Counted from the first letter of the stretch, positions 42,176-51,424 are shown. The stretch: 64,000 nucleotides of DNA from CAZDWZ01 sp964509425 (GCA_964509425.1 CAZDWZ010000008.1:62001-126000), one strand, 5' to 3'. Made by a program: numbers and translations. The notes: generated by a model not told the origin, from the letters alone.

Positions 42176-42633
42176 CGTCGTCCGTGGTTCTATTTGCAGA
42201 GCTCGCGGAGACCTATTGCCGGTGGGCGGAAGGCGATCCCGATCCCTCAACAGACTCCGAGACCGCGCTCCGGTTGCTTCCCGAGCTCTATGCGGCCGCG
42301 TTGAATCTCCCCGATGCCGAGCCGGGTAATCGGGTTGCGGAACGGATGCTGGAGAAATCGAAAGCAGTCTTTAAGCGTTTCGGTTCGCTGCCGTTTCAAT
42401 ACTACCAGGAGATATTCGACCCGTTCGAAGATACCCCGGCTTCGCCGGTGACCGGAGACATCTGTGATGACCTGGCGGATATCTATCTGGACCTCAAAGA
42501 AGGATTGGACCTGTATCAACAGGGAGAAGTGGATACCGCCGTCTTTTCTTGGCGGATTACCTTCGGATTTCATTGGGGACGCCATCTTACTGGGGCTCTG
42601 AATGCTCTTCACTGCTTCGTCACAAAGTCATAA
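42172..42633 (+). CDS. DUF5063 family protein
   Basis: A 153-residue protein whose C-terminal half matches the DUF5063 signature as I know it: YYQEIFDPFEDTPASPVTGDICDDLADIYLDLKEGLDLYQQGEVDTAVFSWRITFGFHWGRHLTGALNALH (read as separate segments). All-helical, no signal. The start at 42172 is fixed by the 4-nt overlap with the upstream gene. Family function is unknown; members often occur in accessory regions. Confidence 0.8.
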   Translation: MTSSVVLFAELAETYCRWAEGDPDPSTDSETALRLLPELYAAALNLPDAEPGNRVAERMLEKSKAVFKRFGSLPFQYYQEIFDPFEDTPASPVTGDICDDLADIYLDLKEGLDLYQQGEVDTAVFSWRITFGFHWGRHLTGALNALHCFVTKS

Positions 42634-42791
42634 CGTTCCGATTCTTTTGATTGTTGTCATAATAACGATTTCAATATCTGCTGTGCCGGGTTCGGTCTGA
42701 CTCTGTGCATGAGCGGTTTGACTGCGGTAGGCGCAAGAAAACACTGGCAGGAGCTCACCGAGGAAATGGCTAATCGACGCTGAGAGGCAGA

Positions 42792-43526
42792 TTGTTCTTC
42801 CGCAAAAAAGAAGAAAAGACGAAGAAGTTAACGAAACTCACGAGTCTTGCCTTTGTCATGGCGATTCCGGCGAACTTCATCATCGGCGGCGCATTCCTTC
42901 TTGCTTCAGGGAAAATTATTATGGAAGGGAATTATCACATTCCCACTTTTGTCCTGTTTTGTTCCAGTATTGTGATTACGTTTCTCTTCTCGCGTTCACT
43001 GAAATTATCCCGATTACGAGTTTTTCTTCACGAATCAAAACACGCCATCGTTGTGTTGATGAGTGGAAACAAGATGAAAGGTTTCAAGGTCAAGGAGCAT
43101 GAAGGAAAAGTCGATTTTCAGATGTATGAGGATAAAGTTCACTACGGACCCTTCATCGTTCTTGCGCCGTATTGCCTTCCTCTTCTCTCCGTCCCGGCAC
43201 TCATCTTTGCCATTCTCGCCGATGGGGAGGATATCGTGTTCTCGCTTACCGCGGCGGTCATTCTTGGCGCGGCCCTCGGCCTAGATTACGAAACCGCTTT
43301 CCATGATCTCCATCCTCAGCAGACGGACTTCAAGCAAGTCGTCGGCGGGTTTTTTGCGAGTGCGCTTTTTATCGGCAGCGTGATGTTCATCAGCGGTTCA
43401 GCTTGCCTCCTTTGGGCGGTTGGTGGGCGGCAGGGATTTGCCGAAGCGGCGATTGTTGCGGTTAAAGTCTCCATGAAAATCGCCGAGAGAATTCCAGAGC
43501 TCATGCGGGAATGGGCTTCAGACTAG
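42792..43526 (+). CDS. multi-pass membrane protein with HExxH motif, putative M50B-like zinc metallopeptidase
   Basis: A 244-residue integral membrane protein. A TTG start gives a basic N-terminus (RKKEEKTKKLTKL), then helices near 20-42 and 48-66. FLHESKHAIVVLMSGNKMKGFKV carries HESKH, a perfect HExxH zinc motif followed by the beta-like turn typical of site-2-protease-related M50B enzymes. GPFIVLAPYCLPLLSV and AFHDLHPQQTDFKQV would supply the second-helix and third-ligand (Asp) regions. Two more helices follow. Intramembrane proteolysis is inferred; it may also be a membrane zinc protein of other function. Confidence 0.68.
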   Translation: MFFRKKEEKTKKLTKLTSLAFVMAIPANFIIGGAFLLASGKIIMEGNYHIPTFVLFCSSIVITFLFSRSLKLSRLRVFLHESKHAIVVLMSGNKMKGFKVKEHEGKVDFQMYEDKVHYGPFIVLAPYCLPLLSVPALIFAILADGEDIVFSLTAAVILGAALGLDYETAFHDLHPQQTDFKQVVGGFFASALFIGSVMFISGSACLLWAVGGRQGFAEAAIVAVKVSMKIAERIPELMREWASD

Positions 43527-43616
43527 CTCGAGTATAGCGGGAGAGGCTGTTGATTGGCGCCGTGAGACTGATCGGCGTCATCTACCAGTGCTAAATTTGT
43601 CTATATCATCCTCTCC

Positions 43617-44048
43617 ATGACCGACCGTGGCGAGAAGCAGGCATTTTCCAAAATGTTCGACGAGGCATCAAGCTTGTGCCGGTCGCCGATGATGTCCCGA
43701 CTGTTGAATGCGATGCTTGCCGGGGAAGACGTTGGCGATCATGGGCGATTCGTCTTTCTTTCGGTGGCGCGACATTTCCTCCCCGAGCATGAGATTGTGG
43801 AGTTGTTTGCCGCCCAGCCTGGATTCAACGACCGGCGGGCGAAGTCCTGTCTCCTCTCGGTTCAGAACCATAATCTCCGGGTTCCAACGAAATCAGAAAT
43901 TGCTGAGTGGCAGCAGAATCAAGCCTTCGCTCTTTTGCCTGAGAGCGAGCTTACGGGAAGCGAAGACATCTACCGGGAGCTCGAATTTCCCGAAGGTGAG
44001 TACGGAGACATTCCGGAGACTCTTGCAGCCTCCTTTCGTGCTCAGTGA
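43617..44048 (+). CDS. protein resembling the C-terminal domain of archaeal/eukaryotic primase large subunit
   Basis: A 143-residue protein whose middle part parallels PriL C-terminal domains: SPMMSRLLNAMLAGEDVGDHGRFVFLSVARHFLPEHEIVELFAAQPGFNDRRAK corresponds, in segments, to the P-x-CI-x-x-LL...GE...H-x-x-RF...DEIVELF...PDF-(N/D) run. Of the four cluster cysteines only C21 (LCRSP) and C82 (SCLLS) could correspond, so an intact 4Fe-4S cluster is doubtful. No primase catalytic subunit is adjacent. The resemblance is by eye; treat as a hypothesis. Confidence 0.5.
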   Translation: MTDRGEKQAFSKMFDEASSLCRSPMMSRLLNAMLAGEDVGDHGRFVFLSVARHFLPEHEIVELFAAQPGFNDRRAKSCLLSVQNHNLRVPTKSEIAEWQQNQAFALLPESELTGSEDIYRELEFPEGEYGDIPETLAASFRAQ

Positions 44049-44067
44049 AGTCGCTCAAGACTAATCT

Positions 44068-46233
44068 TCAATAGTAATATTTCGTTTCTTGAGCCCAGCT
44101 CGAGTTCTTGTATTTGGACTTCAACTCGTTGAACCAGGCGGAGCGCTGTTTCTTCGGAACGAGGTCATTCGGAATATGGACATGGCAGGTGGACCATCGG
44201 AAACACCAAATCAGCCGGAACAGAGCCTCCGCTTTGAGATCAGCGTCGGCCTTTGGGAGTTTTGCAAGGACATCGCGCGCTTCTTGATAGTAATCAAACG
44301 GACGAAGATCTTTGGTCATCCCTTTGCTGCCGCGAAATCCTTCCTTTCCAAAGAACTCGGCGAGAATCGAACCTGGATTTCCGGATTTTTCAGATAAGTC
44401 GATCGGCTTGAAATAGACTGCTGCCCGTTCAGCGCCGTCGTAGAAATTCTCTTGAAAATGTCCGAAGTCGAGGAGCGCTCTGGGATCTTGCCGATTTTTT
44501 GCGAGCGCGTGGATGGTTTTTTCAACGTCGGCGAACTTTTGTTTTACCTCTTCACTCGCACGGTCAAAGAGCTTGACGAAGCTCTCAAAGTTCTCGTCCA
44601 TCATAAAATGGTAGAGCAGCGCCTCGGTAGCCGCGGCCTTTGTCGGCTCGGACGCCTTTCCCGTTTCGAGAACCTTTTCGAGCTCCTCATCGGTATACAC
44701 CTGGAGGAAAGCAAGATTTAATCCGGGAAGGTCCTCAAGGCCCGATTCAGCGATTGCTCCAAACTTCTTCGATCGAAGCAGATTCCGAAGGAGTGCGATT
44801 CGGAGTCGAATCTCTGAGTTCTCAAGCTGAATCGAAGGTCCGGAATCAATCTCCTCGCCGGAATCTCCGGACTGCTCAGGTGTTGCGGTGGCTTCGGGCT
44901 TTGCGGTCGCTTTCGATTTCTGTCCGGCTATGAGTTCTCGCCAGAGCTTTTCGGCTTCATCGAACTTCCCAAGGAACTCTAGGGATTCGGCGGCGACGAG
45001 TTTGTGCGCTGATTTTACCTCTTCCGGCGCCGACGCTGGAGGCATCGAGGCCGCCGCCTCTTCAAATCGTTGCATCCGGAAGAGCATTTGAGATTGGAGG
45101 AGATCGTGCAGTCCGCGATAGGGAGCGAAGAGAGCAGCATTCTCTTCCAGTTTTTTAAGGGTCTCTGACGCCGCATTTTTTTGATCCTCGGTGATCGGAT
45201 CGCGGTTCATCATCAGAATGCTCTGTGCGGCGAGCAAAGGAGAATCGAATGGAGGACGGCTGCTCCAGAGCGAGACGAAGCGCTCGAGCTCGTCTCCCAA
45301 GTATCCCAATGTGAGCGCGTCCTTTTTTTCTATGCCTTCGTTGAAGGCCTTGAACAAGAGACTCAAATATTCTTCGTTTTTATCCAGCAACCTCGCCGCT
45401 CGCCGAATGAGGCCCGTAGCGCTCGCCGCGAACGGCCCTTTTGGAAAAGTGCTCACGTATTCTTGAAGAAGCCTCGCTCCCGCTTCGACAGTCGCTCGGT
45501 CGACGGACTCCGAAGAGCGGTTGTATCCGTCCCACGCCGTTTGAGCTTGAACAAGCCGTGTTCGCCCCTCGAGATAGAGTGCCGTTTCCTTCAAGTGGGG
45601 ATCCGAAGAGGACTTGAGCGAGGCAAAGATATCGGCCGCTTCTTTCGGGTTTGAGTGATAGAGCAAGAATGCCGCCCGCAGATAGTGTAGCCATTCTTTG
45701 GTGGAATCGTTTGATTCCAATTGTCCCAAATCCGGATTCTCCGGCTTCGCCCACTCGACGAAATCCCCCTTCGCGCCGCATTCAGCGAGAAGTAAAATTC
45801 GGATATCGATGAGCTTTCCTTTCAAATCATTCGAAAGCGACGATTGACGAATCATCGAAATGAAATGCGCCGCAGCATCTTTGTTGTTGGAATGACATGT
45901 TCCAAAAACAGCCGCGTATTCTTCGATGGAGAAATGAGGAGTCGGGGCAGTTCGTGTAATTCGAATGCCCTCTGACTCGGCGGCGCGGACTTCTCTTTCA
46001 AATGGAGACTCGTCCGACTGATCGTCCCTTGTTGTGACGTAAGCGCCAATCATAAGCGCGATGTTCCCGCGAGAGTCGTTGAACGGGTCGAGAAAATTCA
46101 GATCCGTCGAACAGTCGTCGAGGGCCGGTCGATGGAGATACAGCGCTTGACCCGAATCGTAGCAGTTGTCCGAGCTGGCGAAGGCGAACGCCGGTGAGAA
46201 TAAGGCGGCGGCGAAAAATAGGTATCCTTTCAT
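44068..46233 (-). CDS. large secreted helical-repeat (TPR-like) protein, unknown
   Basis: A 721-residue protein from ATG 46233 (GGGGAAACC precedes) with a signal peptide ending FAFAS. The mature part is almost entirely helical with A-x-x-L-Y/F spacings like tetratricopeptide repeats (LYLEGRTRLVQAQTAWD, ALYHFMMDENFESFVKLFDRA). An acidic/proline linker (ATAKPEATATPEQSGDSGEE) occurs near residue 475. The C-terminus YKNSSWAQETKYYY has the pattern of the last TPR in periplasmic outer-membrane-associated proteins. Probably a periplasmic scaffold; function unknown. Confidence 0.7.
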   Translation of the reverse strand: MKGYLFFAAALFSPAFAFASSDNCYDSGQALYLHRPALDDCSTDLNFLDPFNDSRGNIALMIGAYVTTRDDQSDESPFEREVRAAESEGIRITRTAPTPHFSIEEYAAVFGTCHSNNKDAAAHFISMIRQSSLSNDLKGKLIDIRILLLAECGAKGDFVEWAKPENPDLGQLESNDSTKEWLHYLRAAFLLYHSNPKEAADIFASLKSSSDPHLKETALYLEGRTRLVQAQTAWDGYNRSSESVDRATVEAGARLLQEYVSTFPKGPFAASATGLIRRAARLLDKNEEYLSLLFKAFNEGIEKKDALTLGYLGDELERFVSLWSSRPPFDSPLLAAQSILMMNRDPITEDQKNAASETLKKLEENAALFAPYRGLHDLLQSQMLFRMQRFEEAAASMPPASAPEEVKSAHKLVAAESLEFLGKFDEAEKLWRELIAGQKSKATAKPEATATPEQSGDSGEEIDSGPSIQLENSEIRLRIALLRNLLRSKKFGAIAESGLEDLPGLNLAFLQVYTDEELEKVLETGKASEPTKAAATEALLYHFMMDENFESFVKLFDRASEEVKQKFADVEKTIHALAKNRQDPRALLDFGHFQENFYDGAERAAVYFKPIDLSEKSGNPGSILAEFFGKEGFRGSKGMTKDLRPFDYYQEARDVLAKLPKADADLKAEALFRLIWCFRWSTCHVHIPNDLVPKKQRSAWFNELKSKYKNSSWAQETKYYY

Positions 46234-46652
46234 GGTTTCCCCTGTAGAGTGCGCTGCCGGATAAATAAACTGGAAGAGAGGGAATTTACACGCACTTTTT
46301 TCTCGGGAGAAAGGCATCCGGGTCCCAGCCGCTGGGCGTCACTTTGCAGGGTTAATTAACTATGAGGCTTCGAGCGCGACCAATCCCACAAAACAGAAAT
46401 CAGGCGGGAAAGGAAGAGTGTTGACTCCTCGCAAGTCGCAGTGGTCTTCGCAAAGCTGTCCCTGGCGAACCGGCCCGATTCCAGCGAGCCGGCACCGACC
46501 GCGTCATTCTCACCGACTGATACATGCATCCATGAACCCACTGGGAAACAGTTCATACGCCGCATGTAAATGCCCCACGACGACGATTGACCATCACTCC
46601 CTTCCAGGCTGAAATACTCAGCGAACGACGCCGGGCCTTCGCCCTTCCAAAC
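46234..46652. other. intergenic, no gene seen
   Basis: About 420 bp between two minus-strand genes. Frames of up to 70 codons exist on both strands but have no ribosome-binding site or coding character. It must hold the promoter of the large secreted protein. Confidence 0.5.
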
Positions 46653-47372
46653 TTACTCTTTTCGCTGCTCCGGAAGCAGGAAATAAACAAAGCCCTGAAA
46701 ATTCGGATTTGAACGAATCTCGGGAGCTTCGGTGAGGGGATCCGGCATTCCTTCGAGGAGTCCGAGTCGGAATGCCATGCTCATGTTCCGGAGTCTCCGA
46801 AGATACGACTCGAGATGCGGGATCGGCCGGCGGCCGTTGTAGAGCTGGAAGACGATCTCATCGGCCGAACCCGCCAGAGATTGGATATTCTCTTCGGAAG
46901 CATTCGCCGCCCAGTCTGCGAGACCAGTGACGCTGAGCCGGTATCGCTCCGGAATCAATGCCCGGAATTTTTGAAGGAACGCGGAGTATTCCTCGAGTTT
47001 TTCCGTCGGCGAATCGTAATCAATCTGGAAGCCGAGGACGGTGTTCCCGGAAACCTCCCATCGTTCTCCAAGGTAGGTCGCGGCCTTTGCCAATGATTCT
47101 TCCTGCTCCAGCGCCTCGATGCGAAAAACCAAATAGATCGCCTCAGCGCTCGTTTTTACCGGTGCGGCACCTTGCGCGACAAATTTTTCCGGAGTCTTCG
47201 AAGAGGATCGTTCCAAGGTTCCTTGGTGGATATAGTAGTATCCAGACCTCACGGGAGGAGTGAGCACTGATTGACCCGCCCAGAACCAGTATCCTTCGAC
47301 TGATCGGTTCGGACCCGCGCCGGAGAGCGCGAGAAGGAGAATTATGAATAGTTGAGCACGTCTTGTTCTCAT
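46653..47372 (-). CDS. DUF3142-family secreted protein
   Basis: A 239-residue protein from ATG 47372 with an N-terminal signal (RRAQLFIILLLALSGAG). Conserved-looking segments FQIDYDSPTEKLEEYSAFLQKFRALIP, LSVTGLADWA and SADEIVFQLYNGRRPI fit the DUF3142 pattern (QLDYD...Y-x-x-FL...LS-x-T-x-L-x-W...D-x-x-x-x-Q-x-Y), a TIM-barrel-like, hydrolase-like family. The acidic residue in the IDYD motif would be the likely catalytic position. Divergent from the PhoD gene. Confidence 0.72.
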   Translation of the reverse strand: MRTRRAQLFIILLLALSGAGPNRSVEGYWFWAGQSVLTPPVRSGYYYIHQGTLERSSSKTPEKFVAQGAAPVKTSAEAIYLVFRIEALEQEESLAKAATYLGERWEVSGNTVLGFQIDYDSPTEKLEEYSAFLQKFRALIPERYRLSVTGLADWAANASEENIQSLAGSADEIVFQLYNGRRPIPHLESYLRRLRNMSMAFRLGLLEGMPDPLTEAPEIRSNPNFQGFVYFLLPEQRKE

Positions 47373-47544
47373 CGTATCTTGCAACGATATATGAAAAGAA
47401 AAGTTCCCGGCCAGAGGATCCTTTACGAGACCAAGTGGCGACTTATCTTTTGCCAAGTGTTTGGAAGTGCGGATCTCTTCTCCGGAACACGGAGCGAGAA
47501 GCCAGCATGAGGATTAGGATATTCTCTGCAAGAGTATGGAGCGT

Positions 47545-48621
47545 ATGAAAAACTTTAGGCGCCAGCGAAGTGAGTTCAAAATTCTCCTCTTCTTCGCTTT
47601 CTTCTCGTTGCTTCCTGATCACTTAGCGAACGCGCATCCACAACTTCAGGGCAAACGCATAGAGAGAATTCTCTTTGGTTCCTGCGCCCATCAAGATCGT
47701 GACCAGAATTTTTGGAAATCGATTCTTGAAAAGCATCCGCAGGTATGTCTTCTGATTGGAGATAATATCTATGGAGACAGCGAAGACCCAGAAGTGCTCA
47801 GGAGAAAGTATGGGCAACTCTCAGCGCAGCCTTCGTTTCAGCGGCTTCGCGAGAACTGCCATCTACTCGCGACTTGGGACGATCATGACTTTGGATTGAA
47901 CGACGCTGGGTCGGAGCTGAAAATTAAGAAAGAATCGAAAGAGGCGTTCCTCGAGTTCTTAAAAACTCCCGCGGATTCGCCGCGCCGGAAGCATGAGGGT
48001 GTCTACGATTCAGAAATTCTCGGAGCGGGGGACGAAACAGTCCAAATTATCTTGCTCGATACGAGGACCTTTCGCACTGAGCTCAAGGTGGTATCGAATT
48101 CGAAGCGGAGATCGGGCTACGATTATTTGCCGAACGTGGAGCCGGGAGCAACATTGCTCGGCGAGGCTCAGTGGGCCTGGCTCGAGGGCGAGTTGAATAA
48201 ACCCGCAAGGCTCCGGCTTCTGGTGTCAAGTATTCAGCTTGCTTCGGACGAGGCGCCGAAAGAGAAATGGGCGAACTTCCCGAAAGAAGAGGAACGGCTG
48301 TTCGCGCTCCTCAGAAAGACAAACGCGACGGGAGTGGTGGTGCTTAGCGGAGATGCACATTTTGCCGAGCTCTCGGTGCTCCCAAACGCCATCGGTTATC
48401 CACTTTTTGATTTTACGGCGAGTGGCTTTAATGTTGGAGAGGTCAATTGGTACCCGCCTCAGCCGAATCGGAATCGGGTAGCAATTATGAGCACGGGCTC
48501 AAATTTTGGAATGTTGGAAATTGACTGGAAGGCGCCGGAGCCGCAGATTGGATTCTTCATTTATCATGCTTCCGGCGACTTATACTTCCGCCAGTATTTT
48601 CCGTTGAACAGATTGAAGTAG
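47545..48621 (+). CDS. secreted PhoD-like alkaline phosphatase/phosphodiesterase
   Basis: A 358-residue metallophosphoesterase of the PhoD type. ATG 47545 after TATGGAGCG gives a signal peptide (KILLFFAFFSLLPDHLANA). Metal-binding motifs: FGSCAHQD, LLIGDNIYGD, LATWDDHDFGLND and LSGDAHFAEL. LLDTRTFRTEL is also typical. Extracytoplasmic hydrolysis of phosphoesters is expected. The protein is shorter than Bacillus PhoD, matching the compact family with no N-terminal Ig-like domain. Confidence 0.9.
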   Translation: MKNFRRQRSEFKILLFFAFFSLLPDHLANAHPQLQGKRIERILFGSCAHQDRDQNFWKSILEKHPQVCLLIGDNIYGDSEDPEVLRRKYGQLSAQPSFQRLRENCHLLATWDDHDFGLNDAGSELKIKKESKEAFLEFLKTPADSPRRKHEGVYDSEILGAGDETVQIILLDTRTFRTELKVVSNSKRRSGYDYLPNVEPGATLLGEAQWAWLEGELNKPARLRLLVSSIQLASDEAPKEKWANFPKEEERLFALLRKTNATGVVVLSGDAHFAELSVLPNAIGYPLFDFTASGFNVGEVNWYPPQPNRNRVAIMSTGSNFGMLEIDWKAPEPQIGFFIYHASGDLYFRQYFPLNRLK

Positions 48622-48729
48622 TTCGGTAATTTTTTTCGGCCCTAGTCGCTCAGCCAAGCCAGCAAATTTTAGTAATCTGAAGCGAAGAGAGTTTGTGCTG
48701 AAGACTCAGTTTCTCACCAGAGCGTAGCA

Positions 48730-48978
48730 CTATCCAGCCTGCACCGGACGGCGATGCGATTGGTACAACTTGAGCGCCGTCTGGTATTGGAGAAGGACGG
48801 GTCGAAATATAAACACCGGCGTGAAAACGCAGGTAAAGAGGACCAACTTCGTAAAGAAGCCTGTCTTTGAGGACCATCCGAGTGTTTCTGGGTCGAGAAG
48901 GCCCATCAATCCAAAGCTGAAGCAGCAAAGTGAGACCAATCCGGAGACTGCCACTGCGAGTCGAAAATATGGATGCAT
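48730..48978 (-). CDS. small two-helix membrane protein, unknown
   Basis: An 82-residue protein with two hydrophobic helices (LAVAVSGLVSLCCFSFGLMGLL and FTKLVLFTCVFTPVFIFRPVLL, in segments) and a basic tail. AAAAGGGGACGTTCGT precedes the ATG. A longer overlapping frame in the same stretch on the minus strand lacks this protein-like character. Confidence 0.6.
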   Translation of the reverse strand: MHPYFRLAVAVSGLVSLCCFSFGLMGLLDPETLGWSSKTGFFTKLVLFTCVFTPVFIFRPVLLQYQTALKLYQSHRRPVQAG

Positions 48979-49182
48979 ACGAACGTCCCCTTTTGCAAAA
49001 ACCTCGGACCCTATTCTGCTTTCGGTCCGGCTGTGCTTCAGTCGGGTATTCCAAATCGAAATAACAAAAAGAAGATTGTTGAATGACTTCAGCTAGGTAT
49101 AAGAGGCCAAAGCTGTTTGAACCGGTCTTGTGCGGTTCGAATCATAACTGAATCTCCATCGATATTTTGAAAAATTATCATT

Positions 49183-49797
49183 ATGACGAAGCAAAAATTC
49201 TCCCACACCGCCGTTCTCCGAATTTCTGAGTACGTGGAAACGGCCGAACGCGAGACGCGGTACGAGAAACCACTCGCGATCTTTCTTGAGACGAAAGGCA
49301 TTGGTCTCGTGAAGGGTGGTAACGCCCAGCTAAACGAGAAGTATCGGATCGTCTCAGTGGATATCGATCTGGAACTTGCCGATGTCTCCGCCTCGCTTGC
49401 GGCCGTGCAGCAGGAGCTTGAGCGACTTGGCGTGCCGTCGGGTTCGGAAATTAAGTTTCTCCGTAATGGAGTGATGGTGAACCGGCGAGTCGGGGCACTC
49501 GAGCTGATAGAGCTCACGCTTAATCTTGCAGGCCTCTCCCAAGAGGCGTCAGAGAGCCTCGACTTTCATTCATTCTACGATAACCTGAATCGAAGCTTGA
49601 AAGCTGATGAGACAGGGGAGCTCCGGAGCGTTTGGTCCGGACCTGAAGAAACGACGATCGTCATCTGTGGGAAAAGCGCGGACGCGATTCAAAAACGCTT
49701 AGTTCAGCTTCAACCGTCCGAAGCGCTCTTGAAAGGAGCGCGGCTCCAGATTCGGAGAAAAGACCCGAAGGCAAAGATCGAAGAAGTTCGGCTCTAG
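49183..49797 (+). CDS. cytosolic protein, unknown
   Basis: A 204-residue soluble protein: MTKQKFSHTAVLRISEYVETAERETRYEKPLAIFLE, read in segments, then GSEIKFLRNGVMVNRRVGALELIELTL and a C-terminal basic RLQIRRKDPKAK. Good codon usage for this genome, no signal or membrane helix. No family recognised. Confidence 0.65.
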   Translation: MTKQKFSHTAVLRISEYVETAERETRYEKPLAIFLETKGIGLVKGGNAQLNEKYRIVSVDIDLELADVSASLAAVQQELERLGVPSGSEIKFLRNGVMVNRRVGALELIELTLNLAGLSQEASESLDFHSFYDNLNRSLKADETGELRSVWSGPEETTIVICGKSADAIQKRLVQLQPSEALLKGARLQIRRKDPKAKIEEVRL

Positions 49798-49890
49798 AAG
49801 GCACATCGCAGAAATCTGTCCAAGTGGGCTTACACCAAAAGCACACTGCACCAAGACGAAAACTCGCTAAGAGATTGGCCGGACGAAGCG

Positions 49891-50379
49891 CTACGCAGAC
49901 GTTGCGCAGCAGCGTTTGTATTTTTTTCCGCTGCCGCAGGGGCAGGGGGCGTTTCTAGAAACCACAGTGCCGACTGGAACTTTTGGCATGATTTTCCCGT
50001 CTGCGAACAACCAGCGATCTTGCCGCTTTTTGAATGTGCTCAGTTCGTGGTGCTCGTATTCTAGACCCTCTTGCTTGAAGCGGGCGATGAATTCGACCTC
50101 GCCCTTTACATCGCTTACGCCGCCTTTGGCTTTGACGATTTCAAGACCGAGCCACTCAGCGCTCTCAGACCATTCTTTTGCGGCCTTCGGTGAGAACGTC
50201 GGACGTTCTTCAGGAACGAGGGTCTGGGTGAGGTAGTCGATCTCTCCTTTTACGTAGGCGCAATACCGAGAGCGCATGAGCGCCTCCGCCGACGGCGCAT
50301 GGGAAGTCCCCGCATGAAAGGGACCGCAGCATTCTTCGTAAGCCATTTGGCTGCCACAGGGACATTGAGACATAGACAT
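49891..50379 (-). CDS. YchJ-family SEC-C zinc-binding protein
   Basis: A 162-residue YchJ (UPF0225) protein with two SEC-C-type metal motifs: CPCGSQMAYEECCG at the N-terminus and APCPCGSGKKYKRCCA at the C-terminus. The middle has AEALMRSRYCAYVKGEIDYL and the NTF2-like half with EFIARFKQEG and HELSTFKKRQDRWLFADG. Start among two close Met codons is ambiguous; the upstream one is listed. The biochemical role is not established; SEC-C motifs bind zinc and mediate protein contacts. Confidence 0.92.
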   Translation of the reverse strand: MSMSQCPCGSQMAYEECCGPFHAGTSHAPSAEALMRSRYCAYVKGEIDYLTQTLVPEERPTFSPKAAKEWSESAEWLGLEIVKAKGGVSDVKGEVEFIARFKQEGLEYEHHELSTFKKRQDRWLFADGKIMPKVPVGTVVSRNAPCPCGSGKKYKRCCATSA

Positions 50380-50560
50380 CCAGAAACCAAGTAGGTGAGA
50401 AAGCAAAGACGACGTTGCTCTACGAGGTAACTGCAGAAGGAAAATTTGTCCATCGAGAAATCTCTCTCAGAACACACCTCCGACACCTCAGGACCTTCAT
50501 GTACTCTTTCTGATGAAAGCGGAAATTTGAAGGGCCGGAGATTCCGGAGGTGTTTTTTCG

Positions 50561-51313
50561 CTATCGGTAACCACCGGCAACCAAAATAGCTTCGCCGGCA
50601 ATCCAGCGAGAGTCATTTGACGCGAGAAACGTTACGGCATCGGCGACGTCATCAGGTTGACCGATTCGTCCAAAAGGCGTTTCCGCTTCGACCTGTTTGC
50701 GGAATTCGCTCTCCCCAATACCCTGCGCCGTAAAGCCTTCAGTTTCGATCATTCCGGGATTGATAGAGTTCACCCGGATCTTTCTCGAGCCGAGTTCCAC
50801 CGCCAGTGTTCGAGTCACCTGATCAACAGCCGCCTTCGTCGCGCTGTAGACGACGCCACCCGGGACCGCTCGTTGAGCTGCGACCGAACTGACGTTGATG
50901 ATGTTTCCTCCTTCCGTGCCGAAGTATTTTACCGCTTCTTGAGAGGCGAGAATTAACCCGAGCACGTTCAGATCGAACATTTTGTGAAAATGCTGGGGAG
51001 TTACTTCTTCGAGCGGACTGAATTCGTAAACGCCTGCATTATTTACTAAAATATCCAATTTGCCGAACGCGGACTTTGTCTCGGCAAACAATCGTTGAAT
51101 GTCTTCTTGTTTTGCGACGTTTGCCTGAACGGCGAATGCCTTTCCGCCCGCGTTCGTAATCTCAAGCACAACTTGGTCGGCTTCTTTTTTGCTGGATGAG
51201 TAGTTGACCGCGACGGATGCTCCCTCGGCGGCAAGCGCTTTTGCAATCGCCGCTCCGATCCCTTTTGAAGCGCCGGTTACTATTGCAACTTTGTTGGTGA
51301 GTTTCTTAATCAT
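50561..51313 (-). CDS. short-chain dehydrogenase/reductase
   Basis: Classical SDR of 250 residues, FabG/glucose-dehydrogenase-like. NAD(P) loop VTGASKGIGAAIA, NNAGVYEF, catalytic serine region INVSSVAAQRAVPGG, YSATKAA (Y-x-x-x-K) and the C-terminal IAGEAILVAGGYR. A serine/lysine-rich stretch after strand 2 (NYSSSKKEAD) suggests NADP preference. Transcribed divergently from a TetR regulator with shared operators, so it is very likely the regulator target. The substrate is unknown; xenobiotic or stress-related reductase roles are usual in this arrangement. Confidence 0.92.
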   Translation of the reverse strand: MIKKLTNKVAIVTGASKGIGAAIAKALAAEGASVAVNYSSSKKEADQVVLEITNAGGKAFAVQANVAKQEDIQRLFAETKSAFGKLDILVNNAGVYEFSPLEEVTPQHFHKMFDLNVLGLILASQEAVKYFGTEGGNIINVSSVAAQRAVPGGVVYSATKAAVDQVTRTLAVELGSRKIRVNSINPGMIETEGFTAQGIGESEFRKQVEAETPFGRIGQPDDVADAVTFLASNDSRWIAGEAILVAGGYR

Positions 51314-51341
51314 ACTGGTGTGCCTGTGAGGCCTCCTATTG

Positions 51342-51357
51342 TTTACCGATTGGTAAA
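51342..51357. promoter_or_regulatory. TetR-type operator 1
   Basis: TTTACC-GATT-GGTAAA is a perfect 6-bp inverted repeat with a 4-nt spacer between the divergent SDR and TetR genes, about 30 bp upstream of the SDR start. Such a palindrome is the typical TetR dimer site. Confidence 0.75.
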
Positions 51358-51395
51358 GAATAGTGTTTCTCCGCTTGGTCTGTCAAGGCAAATAG

Positions 51396-51411
51396 TGTAC
51401 CATTAAGTAAG
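51396..51411. promoter_or_regulatory. TetR-type operator 2 (imperfect)
   Basis: TGTACCATTAAGTAAG shares TACC-ATT-GTAAG positions with operator 1 and lies 13 nt before the tetR start codon, which would give autoregulation. Confidence 0.5.
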
Positions 51412-51424
51412 AAAATAAAAGTCT

